This document shows, in pieces, positions 38,613 through 47,995 of a DNA stretch of 64,000 nucleotides. The stretch's first letter is position 1; each line of letters begins with the position of its first letter. Made by a program: the position numbers and the translations under genes. The notes under the pieces were generated by a model. That model was given only the letters and a program-made list of their open reading frames with translations, was not told the DNA's origin and made no database searches. The stretch is taken from contig NZ_VLKE01000001.1 in NCBI RefSeq assembly GCF_007830265.1, forward strand, positions 2,294,001 to 2,358,000. Direction: 5' to 3'. Origin of the DNA: Micromonospora olivasterospora. GTDB lineage: Bacteria > Actinomycetota > Actinomycetes > Mycobacteriales > Micromonosporaceae.

Positions 38613-38643
38613 TTGACAACGATCACAAGACGTTTTATAACGT
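38613..38643 (+). promoter_or_regulatory. Promoter of the ABM/MFS operon with an overlapping palindrome
   Basis: TTGACA (38613-38618), 17-bp spacer, TATAAC (38636-38641): a near-consensus vegetative promoter. The perfect inverted repeat ACGTT-ttat-AACGT (38630-38643) covers the -10 element and is the obvious operator for the divergent GntR regulator. Confidence 0.7.
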
Positions 38644-38694
38644 ATTACCCGTAGGGACGCAAGAGGCGCCCCGCCGTAACCGACTGGAGACGTC

Positions 38695-39006
38695 ATGGCC
38701 GACGAGAACCCTGTGACCGTGATCGCCCGCTTCACCCCGACGCCCGAGAGTGCCGGCCGACTGCAGGCACTGCTCGAGGGGATGGTGGCTCCGACGCGCG
38801 CCGAGGCGGGCTGCCACTTCTACAACCTGTTCGTCGCCCAGGGAGACGATGCAGAGTTCGTGCTCCTCGAGTGCTACGAGGACTCCTCTGCACTAGAGGC
38901 TCACCGCGCGTCGACGCACTACAAGAACTACCGCGCCCAGCTGCCGGACTTGCTTGCGTCGCCGATCAGCGTCACCGTTCTTGCCCCGGTCGACGCGCTC
39001 ACCTGA
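38695..39006 (+). CDS. ABM-family quinol/antibiotic-biosynthesis monooxygenase
   Basis: 103 residues, one ferredoxin-like ABM domain (VTVIARFTPTPESAGRLQAL, THYKNYRAQLPDLLASPISV). Such small dimeric proteins oxidise quinols or other activated aromatics without cofactor, or scavenge reactive quinones (YgiN-like). TGGAGA precedes the ATG. First gene of a two-gene operon with the MFS permease. Confidence 0.82.
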   Translation: MADENPVTVIARFTPTPESAGRLQALLEGMVAPTRAEAGCHFYNLFVAQGDDAEFVLLECYEDSSALEAHRASTHYKNYRAQLPDLLASPISVTVLAPVDALT

Positions 39007-39046
39007 CCACCCCCGATGTCGAGTCTTCAGCTCAAAGGAGAGCACT

Positions 39047-40408
39047 GTGTCCGACTTGGAGAGCGACGTACCGCCGCTTGACACCCGCGATCGACCCGTG
39101 ACCCTGCGTAGCATCGACAACACCAGCCGCCAGGCACTCGTAGCGTCGTGGCTCGGATGGACATTCGACGGGTTCGAGACCTACGCACTCGTCCTCGCGG
39201 GTTCGGCAGCTGTCACCAGCCTGGGGACCAGCGGCCAGCTCCAACGGCTTCCCGCTTACGTCGGCGCACTGGTCGCCGCGACGCTCCTGGGCTGGGCCCT
39301 AGGCGGGATCGTCGCCGGCTTCGCCGCCGACTACCTCGGCCGTCGACGTACCCTGATGATCTCAATTCTCTGGTATGCGGTGTTCACAGGCCTGACCGCG
39401 TTCGCGCCCGACTACTGGTGGCTACTGGCCTTGCGCTTCGTCACCGGCATGGGCCTGGGCGCCGAGTGGGGCAGCGCGACGGCCCTCATCGGCGAACTGT
39501 GGCCCGACCGCTCCCGCGGACGGGCAGCCGCCGTACTGCAGTCCGGGTTCGGGGTCGGCGCCGTGCTCGCGGCCCTGACCTGGTTTCTCCTTCAGCCGGT
39601 GGGAACCGAGGCCTGGCGGTATCTGTTCCTCGTCGGCGCTCTGCCCGCACTGATCGTGCTCTACGTGCGCCGAACGGTCCACGACCCGGAGATGTGGACA
39701 GAGATCCGCGACCGCAGGCGCAAGGCCAAGGCCACCGCGGCAGGCGGTGGACAGGTCAGCCCGGCGGACCGAGAGCTCCTGCGGTCTACGTTCACGTCGG
39801 TGTTCAGCCAGCCGCACCTGCGTCGCCGGGCTCTACGCCTTCTCCTGATCACCGTGGTGTCGGTCATCGGCCTCTACAGCGTGTCGGCCTGGATCCCGCA
39901 GTACGTCGGCCAGCTCGCGAAGAACATGGGACTGCCCGCCGGCGCGTGGGCCGCGAACGCGGGCCTGGTGTTCAATGCCGCGTCCGTGCCGGGATACCTA
40001 CTGTTGGGCTACCTTGCCGACAAGTGGGGCCGCAAACCCACCATGCTCGTCTACTACGCGGGTTCGGCGTTGATCCTGCCGATCTTCTTCTTCGCCGTTT
40101 CGACGCCGGGGGTTGCCCTCGTCGCCGCAGGCGTCGCCGGGTTCTTCATCCTGGGGCAGTTCGCGTGGATGCCGATCTACATGCCTGAGCTGTTCCCCAC
40201 GGCGGGACGGGCGACCGCGATCTCGACAGTGTTCAACTCTGCCCGGATCGCAGGCTCGCTCGTCACGCTCGCCGCCGGTCTGCTCATCAGCCTGCTCGGG
40301 AGCATCTCGACGGCGGCGACGACGATCGGTGTGGCGTCCTACGTGATCGCACTCGGCCTGATCTGGTTCGTCGGACCGGAGACCAAAGGACAGCCTCTCC
40401 CCCGCTGA
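39047..40408 (+). CDS. MFS permease, aromatic acid/sugar symporter type
   Basis: 453 residues, twelve predicted transmembrane helices. MFS motif A twice (FAADYLGRRRTLM; LGYLADKWGRKPTML), and an R-G-AEWG motif in TM4 (TGMGLGAEWGSA) as in metabolite:H+ symporters of the AAHS/SP groups. The GTG at 39047 follows AAAGGAG at six bases. Likely imports the substrate degraded by the divergent F420-linked enzymes. Confidence 0.87.
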   Translation: MSDLESDVPPLDTRDRPVTLRSIDNTSRQALVASWLGWTFDGFETYALVLAGSAAVTSLGTSGQLQRLPAYVGALVAATLLGWALGGIVAGFAADYLGRRRTLMISILWYAVFTGLTAFAPDYWWLLALRFVTGMGLGAEWGSATALIGELWPDRSRGRAAAVLQSGFGVGAVLAALTWFLLQPVGTEAWRYLFLVGALPALIVLYVRRTVHDPEMWTEIRDRRRKAKATAAGGGQVSPADRELLRSTFTSVFSQPHLRRRALRLLLITVVSVIGLYSVSAWIPQYVGQLAKNMGLPAGAWAANAGLVFNAASVPGYLLLGYLADKWGRKPTMLVYYAGSALILPIFFFAVSTPGVALVAAGVAGFFILGQFAWMPIYMPELFPTAGRATAISTVFNSARIAGSLVTLAAGLLISLLGSISTAATTIGVASYVIALGLIWFVGPETKGQPLPR

Positions 40409-40784
40409 GCCCACCGTCTCACCCGCGACGCCTTGGGCACAGGCGTAGCTCTCAGCCCGGAATCAACGGTAACGCTGGTCAACTGGTCGTCGGCACGAGC
40501 GGCCCCGCCATCCTGCGGGACCAGCTCTGACCAGCGTTGTCGTTGGTTTTGCGCCGATTACTACCGGGAGGCCAACTTGCTCCGTGCGCAGCAGGACGGC
40601 GGAGCACGGAGGTGGCCACGCACCCGGGCGGCCCGGACCACGGCGGCGGCCAGCGTGGTCCTGGTCGACGTCAACCGCACCGGGGCCGCGGGCCAACAAC
40701 GTCCTCCGGTTACCTGGACGTGTACGGTGCCAATACCTGTCGCACCTGCAGTGAGCTGGGGCTTCATGGGAATGAGGCACCTTC
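40409..40784. other. No gene; one inverted repeat
   Basis: An 11-bp inverted repeat (40471-40481 with 40528-40538, 46-nt loop) may end the MFS transcript or mark lost mobile DNA. No coding frame is supported. Confidence 0.4.
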
Positions 40785-41460
40785 GTGGTCATGGTTTTCC
40801 AGCTGATCTATCTGGTCGCGATCCGCCTGTCCGACGCTCTGCTCCTCGCGGCTCGCAGCGACCGCGCGGTGCTCGCGGAGCCGCTGGCCCGCCGCCTGCC
40901 CCGCGCGGTCCCGCATCCACCGGATCGTGACCCCGGCGACTCTGCTGGCCTGGCACCGCCGGCTGGTCCAACGCGGCTGGACCTACCCCCACTGCGGCGG
41001 CCAACCACCCGGCAGCGACGAGATCCGCGAGCTCATCCGCCGGATGGCCCGGGACAACCCCCGCTGGGACCACAAGAGAATTCAGGGCGAGATGCTCGGA
41101 CTGGGCCACCGCGTCGGCCTCGGCACCATCCGCCGAATCCTGGCCCGTGGCCGCCTCGCCCCCGCACCCCGCCAGACCGACACGTCTTGGCGAACGTTCC
41201 TGCGCGCCCAGGCCACCGGTCTGCTGGCCACCGACTTCTTCCACGTCGATACCGTGTGGCTGCGCCGGCTGTACGTGCTGGTCGTCATGGAGATCGCCAC
41301 CCGCCGGGTACACCTGCTCGGCGTGACCGAGCACCCGACCCAGGCATGGGTGACCCAGCAGGCCCGCAACCTGCTCATGGACCTCGGAGAACGCACCAAC
41401 GACTTCCGGTTCCTAATCCGCGACCGCGACACCATCAACGAGTACCATCGAGCCGCCTGA
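40785..41460 (+). pseudogene. Integrase-core (rve) transposase remnant with internal deletion
   Basis: A first frame ([20 protein letters not shown]) shifts into [56 protein letters not shown] and FRFLIRDRD. It then jumps directly to [12 protein letters not shown], so the segment with the last catalytic residues is deleted. Same family as 32757-33560. Confidence 0.8.
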
Positions 41461-41511
41461 ACGAATCCTTGAACCCGCTGGTCAGCAGCCGGAATCTAGT
41501 TTTGGCACCGT

Positions 41512-41755
41512 ACAGGCGCGGAAGTCGATGCAGCCGATGGCGGAACGCCTCGGCGTCGATCATCAGCAGTTGCAGCAGTTCATCACGTCCTCGACGTGGG
41601 ACTACACGGCGGTGCGGGCGAACGTGGCACGGTGGGCGGTCGACGCGATCGACCCGGCCGCGTACTTTATCGACGACTCGGGCTTCCCGAAGGACGGCAC
41701 CGCCTCGCCGTGTGTGGCCCGCCAGTACTCGGGCACCCTGGGCAAGACCTGCAAC
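41512..41755 (+). pseudogene. IS701-type transposase fragment
   Basis: Reads RKSMQPMAERLGVDHQQLQQ, FITSSTWDYTAVRANVARWA and GTASPCVARQYSGTLGKT. It is almost identical to the N-terminal part of the outer IS701 transposase at 57405-57901 and stops abruptly against an IS110 fragment. Confidence 0.8.
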
Positions 41756-41756
41756 G

Positions 41757-41958
41757 GACCAGTCGACTCCATCGCCGTCCGCGTCACCCCGCACTCGGCC
41801 AGCCAGGATCCCATCGCCAACAGGTCCGCGTAAAACGTGCGGAACGTGCGGGTCTTCTCCCGCCGGACCGGCCGCCGCGGATCCGGTGTCCGTACCGTCA
41901 CCGTGACTTGCTTCTTATGCACGTCGATCCCCGCGACATGCGTATACAACACGTCCAA
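41757..41958 (-). pseudogene. IS110-family transposase N-terminus
   Basis: Starts MDVLYTHVAGIDVHKKQVTV and runs through a DEDD-type N-terminal block to MESTG, where it is cut off by the IS701 fragment. The RuvC-like first Asp (GIDVHKK) is present; the rest is missing. Confidence 0.75.
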
Positions 41959-42096
41959 ACAGCCGCCTCCGTCCCGATCACCAGCCAGGGACGATGCCGC
42001 TCGCAGAGCCCGTCATAGACTCATGACACTGAGACACGTGCACGGGAAGGCAACAACCTGGGGTACCAGGGACGGGCTCCCACACCATTCTTGGTT

Positions 42097-42841
42097 TCAG
42101 GCACCACGAGGGCACCAAGCGCAACCGGCGACGGCGAGCGACACCGCCGACCGAGTTTCACCTACCTGTGGGTGGCCCCGCCAGGGGCCATGGTTTTCTT
42201 GGTTGATCGCGAAGACTCGGGAGGGGAACCGACCGAAGCCGGTGTCCTTACCTGTACGGATGCGGTCCTCCACCGGGGCGTGAGCGCGGTGGCGGGCTTC
42301 GAGGTACTTCAGCAACCCGCCGCCGATCGGGGTGTCCGTCGCGGTGACCTGGTGGCGCATGCCTTCGATGGTGTCGAACAGGGTCAGCTGCGCGCCGGGG
42401 TGGGGGCGTTCACGCCGGACGATGAACCGGGTGCCGGGCGGGTAGGCGGCCCGCCAGCCGCCCGGCAGCAGACCGGTGATCTCGCAGATCTCGGCCCCGT
42501 CACGCAGGTCACCCTCGGCGTCGAGGGCGCCGACCCAGGCGGTGACGGCGCGGATCGCCTCCCGGACCGGTTCGGTGATCGCCACCCCGACGGAGAACCG
42601 GACGTCGATGCCGTGTTCACGCAGACCGCGGATGTGGGCGAGGAACCCCTGCGTGCAGCCGGCCGAGTCCGAGCGGACCAGGACCGGCGTGCCGTGCCGG
42701 TGGACGTCGGGGATCTGCGCGAGGGCCCGGTCGAGCACGAGGATGCGGTCGGCGGTCGTGTTCGACCCAGCCCGCCCCTGCCGCAGCAGCCCGGACAACG
42801 CCTCACGGGTGCCGTCGAGGAAGCAGAACAGGATGAGTCGG
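42097..42841 (-). pseudogene. IS1380-family transposase, truncated at both ends
   Basis: Reads CFLDGTREALSGLLRQGRAG, TPVLVRSDSAGCTQGFLAHI and RTGKDTGFGRFPSRVFAINQ: the middle of an IS1380-type transposase with the catalytic Asp of RSDSAG. The N-terminus is replaced at about 42842 by the 3' end of a group II intron; the C-terminus is lost after FAINQ. Confidence 0.78.
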
Positions 42842-42906
42842 CCTGGGGCGCGGTGCCGGTGTTACCACTGGTCCGTTTCCCCAGGCCGCTCACCGAACCC
42901 GCCGTC
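42842..42906 (-). ncRNA. 3' tail of a group II intron (end of domain V and domain VI)
   Basis: On the minus strand, CGGCGGGTTCGG and then GGCCTGGGG … CCCCAGGCC-GACTC match 13280-13346. The two domain VI arms differ by compensating changes (GGAG/CTCC there, GGGG/CCCC here), so the helix is conserved. The intron body is missing; the fragment joins the giant gene to an IS1380 gene, in which the intron probably once sat. Confidence 0.7.
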
Positions 42907-45439
42907 GGGCGTGGTGTCGGGTTCTTGTTTGATGGGTGGGAAATTCTTCTCCGCGTCTTCCCCCTTGAAATAGAGAGGACCGTAGTCGGGGATGACGATG
43001 CGACAGGGGTTGATGTCACGGTCAAACAGGTTGTCCAGAGCGAACAATATCTTGATCGGTTGTCGGCGGATGTCGTTGTTGTTGTCGGGGATCCTGATGG
43101 TGAATTGCAGGAACACCGCGTTGGTGCGGTAGGTGTCGGGTTCCAGGGTGCCGGGTTTGAGTGCGGTGTTGGCGAAAGCAATGGAGTTTGCGAAGCCTTC
43201 GGCGCTCATGAAAATGTCGCGCTTGCGTTGTCGTGGAGGCACAAGTCGCCGACCGCGAGACCGACGGCTATCGGCGAGAGGGCGGGAGGTTTCGACGTTC
43301 ATCGTATAGGATGGGTACAGCCGGTAGGTTTGTTTCCAGACTGCTTCTCGTTGCTGATCTTCGAATACGGCGCCGAGGTACGGGCCGAGCATTTCCATGA
43401 GGAACCGCCGCACGAAGGCGTCGTCCAGGACCAATCCCAACCTGCCTTCGAGTTTGTCGTGTCCGCGTTCGTGATCCTTCAGGTGGTCTTTGGTCATGGG
43501 GAGGACTTTGACTCGCGGGTTTTCCAATGATTCGCCGAGGACCAGTCGGCGCACCTCCGCTGCGACCATCTGCTCGAGCAGGGGCCACAGGCGCTCCAAC
43601 TCCTCGTCCGGTACGCGGGGTAGCCGGGGGTCTTCCGGGTTGTTGGCGATGTTCTTCAAGGTCTGTTTGCCCGAGTCCATGCTGGCGGTGATGCGGTCGG
43701 CGTTGGCGCGGACGACGGGGTGCACCTGGCCGTTCTCGTCGGCGAAGGGCGCATAGACCCGTCCGCGCGGGTCGTCATCGTCACGCCAGGGAAAGGCGTC
43801 GTCCATTCCCGGGACTGGTTGGACGCTGTCTGTGATCTCTCGCATCAGCACAACGTCTTGTTCGGCTGACACTTCCTCGGGCGTGGCCCAGATAATCTCG
43901 GTCCGTACCTTATCGAGGTGACGCCGCTCCAGCGGTGTGGTGCGTGGTTCCGGGTTTTCTGGTTGGTCGGGGTGGGGCCGCGACCTGATGGTGGCCGTCA
44001 GTCGGGGAGGCGACGAGGTCCGCGCTGCCGGCGGCCCCTGACCGACCTGCGCCCGCCGCGGCGGGGTGTCGACCGGCGCGGACGTCGCAGGGGAAGCCCC
44101 GGCGCCCTGTCGACCGTCATGGACCGCGGCCGCGTTGTAGTGGTTGACGACGGTCGGATTGTTCGGGTCGGCCGCGACGTGGTACAGGTCGACCGGCCGG
44201 CCGGCGGCCGGACCGTACTCGGCGCTCACCATCGGTGGCGCCCCCCACCCGGATTCCCGCCAGATGGTGACCCGGCGGCCGGTCGCGTGGGCCAGCAGCG
44301 GGCCGAAGAACTCCCCGACCGGGGCGCCCCACTGCTGTTTCCAGTTGTCCACCGCCGCTCGGACCACCGCCAGCTCGTCGGGTTCGAGCTGACGGTCGGA
44401 CTGGCTCAACACGACGACCAAGAAGTCACGGGCCGCGCCCGGTTCCAGGACGTCCACCGGGAAGCCCTGGCCGTGCCGGTTGAGGAAGTCCAGTTGCCGC
44501 TGCGGCGCGTCCGTCGCCGCGCCGAGACCCAGCGGCCCGCCGGACAGCATCGCCTCGGCACGCACCGCCTGGTACCGGTGCGCGATCACGGCCGCAGGCA
44601 GCATGCCCGCTTCGGTGACGTAAGGGCTGTCAAGATAACGCAACCAATCCAGCACCTGCTGGTCGTCGCGCAGGGCCGCCACCTGCCGCACACGCTCTTC
44701 CCGGAAGTTGATCCGCTGCCTGGTCACATCCGCGGGCAACCGCCCGGCGTTACTGTCCAGGTACCCCCGGACGTGGGCCTGCAACAGCGCGCTCACCCGC
44801 GCGAGCGGGGACTCGCGGGGCACCTCCGAGCCGACCAGCCCCACCGCGCTGGTACGCACCCGACCGGGATCGGACAGGAACTGGTACAAGTCCACGGAAA
44901 GGCGCGGATGCAGCACATCACGCACCCAGATCGGATCGGTGGCGATGAAGGCGTACAGCATGCAGTACCCGTCAGCCGGCACCGGCAACATCGGATCCGG
45001 ACCGGCCACCGACGCGACGGCCGGCCGCTGCACAGACACCAACGACGACCTGTCCACCGCAACATCCCAGAACGCGTCGGCTGGTCTCTGCGTAACGCCA
45101 GCCTCGCCGGCCGCCCGCGGCCAACCCTCCAGCGGCTGCGGCTGCGGCTGCGGCTGCTGCGGCTGCGGCTGCGGCGCGGGGGCGGGGGCGGGGGCGGCCG
45201 TCGGAGTCCGCACTACCGGTTGCCCCCGGTCGACCTGCACGCTCGCCACCCCCGGCCGCTGCTGGCCCTGCGCCGGACTCCCGACCACCGGACGGGCCCA
45301 CGACCCGGCGACCGGCGGGATCGGGCCGTCCGTGTTGGATCCGGGGACATCTACCGCGTCGTCCCGCGCCGCCTGATATGCCATGCCCACGGATCCGGTT
45401 GACGCGGGTGCCACCGCGGCGGCGACATCGCTGGACCCA

Positions 45440-47995
45440 CCGGTCAGCTCCGGCGGGTCCCCCGCCGTCCCCCCGCCCGCATTCACGGGCTGGTACTCGT
45501 AGGTCCGCAGCCTGTCCAGGTCCTTCTGGGTGGGGGCCGGGTCCAGCCACCGCCAGAACGGGCCTCGGTTCCGGCGATCCAGGCTCTCGACCTTGATCCA
45601 CGCGGCCGGCTCACCCTCAGGCGACCCGTCCGTGCGGCGGCGGCCGAACCAGACCGTCGCCTCCCGGCCCGCAGCGACCACACCGACATGCGGCGTCTTG
45701 CCGTCCACCGTGATCGTCAGCCGCCCTCGCCGGTCGACCTGGACCTCTTTGGTGTACCCGCCGGTCAGCTGCCGCGGGCTCCCTTCCGTCCACCCGTCCG
45801 CATACACGGTCTGGGGCTTATAGGTCTTCAGCCTCTTCAGGTCGTTCTCGGTGGGGGCCGGGTCCAGCCACCGCCAGAACGGGCCGCCGTCCCGGTCGTT
45901 CAGGCTCTCGACCTTGATCCACGCGGCCGGCTCACCCTCAGGCAACCCGTCCGTGCGACCGAACCAGACCGTCGCCATCTGGCCCGCAGCGGCCACACCA
46001 GCACCCGGCGCCTTGCCGCTCACCGTGATCGGCAGCCGCCCTCGCCCGTCGACCTGGACCTCTTTGGTGTACCCGCCGGTCAGCTGCGGCGGGCTCCCCG
46101 CCGTCCACTCGCCCGCACGCTCGGTCGCGCTCTTGTAGTTCTTCAGCTTCTTCAGGTCGTTCTCGGTGGGGGCCGGGTCCAGCCACCGCCAGAACGGGCC
46201 GCCCTTCCGGTCGTTCAGGCTCTCGACCTTGATCCACGCAGCCGGCTCACCCTCAGGCAACCCGCCCGCGCGGCCGAACCAGACCGTCGCCATCTGGCCC
46301 GCAGCGGCCACACCGGCATCCGGCTTCTTGCCGCGCAGCCAGATCGGCAGCCGCCCTCGCCCGTTGAGCGGAACCTTTTTGGTGTACCCGCCGGTCAGCT
46401 GCGGCGGGTCGTCCGCCGTCCACTCGGCCGCATGCACGGTCTGGGGCTTATAGGTCTCCAGCTTCTTCAGGTCGTTCTCGGTGGGGGCCGGGTCCAGCCA
46501 CCGCCAGAACGGGCTGCCGTCCCGGTCGTTCAGGCTCTCGACCTTGATCCACGCGGCCGGCTCACCCTCAGGCGACCCGTCCGTGCGACCGAACCAGACC
46601 GTCGCCATCTGGCCCGCAGCGGCCACACCAGCACCCGGCTTCTTGCCGCTCACCGTGATCGTCAGCTGCCCTCGCTCGTTGAGCCGAACCTCTTTGGTGT
46701 ACCCGCCGGTCAGCTGCGGCGGGTCCCCCGCCGTCCACTCGCCCGCATGCACGGTCTGGGGCGTGTAGGTCTCCAGCCTCTTCAGGTCGTTCTCGGTGGG
46801 GGCCGGGTCCAGCCACCGCCAGAACGGGCCGCCGTCCCGGTCGTTCAGGCTCTCGACCTTGATCCACGCGGCCGGCTCACCCTCAGGCAACCCGTCCGTG
46901 CGACCGAACCAGACCGTCGCCATCTGGCCCGCAGCGGCCACACCAGCAACCGGCGCCTTGCCGCTCACCGTGATCGTCAGCCGCCCTCGCCCGTCGACCT
47001 GGACCTCTTTGGTGTACCCGCCGGTCAGCTGCGGCGGGTCCCCCGCCGTCCACTCGGCCGCATGCACGGTCTGGGGCGTGTAGGTCTCCAGCTTCTTCAG
47101 GTCGTTCTCAGTGGGGGCCGGGTCCAGCCACCGCCAGAACGGGCCGCCGTCCCGGTCGTTCAGGCTCTCGACCTTGATCCACGCGGCCGGCTCACCCTCA
47201 GGCAACCCGTCCGTGCGACCGAACCAGACCGTCGCCATCTGGCCCGCAGCGGCCACACCAGCACCCGGCTTCTTGCCGCTCACCCTGATCGTCAGCTGCC
47301 CTCGCCCGTCGACCTGGACCTCTTTGGTGTACCCGCCGGTCAGCTGCGGCGGGTCCCCCGCCGTCCACTCGGCCGCATGCACGGTCTGGGGCTTATAGGT
47401 CTTCAGCCTCTTCAGGTCGTTCTCGGTGGGGGCCGGGTCCAGCCACCGCCAGAACGGGCCGCCGTCCCGGTCGTTCAGGCTCTCGACCTTGATCCACGCG
47501 GCCGGCTCACCCTCAGGCAACCCGTCCGTGCGACCGAACCAGACCGTCGCCATCTGGCCCGCAGCGGCCACACCAGCAACCGGCGCCTTGCCGCCCACCC
47601 TGATCGTCAGCCGCCCTCGCCCGTCGACCTGGACCTCTTTGGTGTACCCGCCGGTCAGCTGCCGCGGGCTCCCTTCCGTCCACCCGTCCGCATACACGGT
47701 CTGGGGCTTGTAGGTCTTCAGCCTCTTCAGGTCGTTCTCGGTGGGGGCCGGGTCCAGCCACCGCCAGAACGGGCCGCCGTCCCGGTCGTTCAGGCTCTCG
47801 ACCTTGATCCACGCGGCCGGCTCACCCTCAGGCAACCCGTCCGTGCGACCGAACCAGACCGTCGCCATCTGGCCCGCAGCGGCCACACCAGCAACCGACT
47901 TCTTGCCGCCCACCGTGATCGTCAGCCGCCCATCCCCGTTGAGCCGAACCTCTTTGGTGTACCCGCCGGTCAGCTGCGGCGGGTTCCCCGCCGTC
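45440..47995 (-). repeat. Intragenic array of eight near-identical 315-bp repeats
   Basis: Unit: PPQLTGGYTKEVQVDGRGRL … GVAAAGQMATVWFGRTDG … EGEPAAWIKVESLNDRDGGP, then FWRWLDPAPTENDLK-L-TY. Most units are exactly 105 codons and far more alike than those of copy 1, with variation mainly in the GKxPxxG segment. A partial unit (PPELTGGSS) ends the array. Confidence 0.92.

Noticed and set aside
40471..40538. Inverted repeat after the MFS gene as a new IS end
   Set aside because: Only 11 bp with a 46-nt loop, no partner end or transposase with matching termini; kept only as a note in the intergenic entry.
45440..47995. CRISPR-like regular 315-bp repetition
   Set aside because: The period is far too long and there are no short repeat/spacer units. 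The repeats are coding and in frame with the giant gene.
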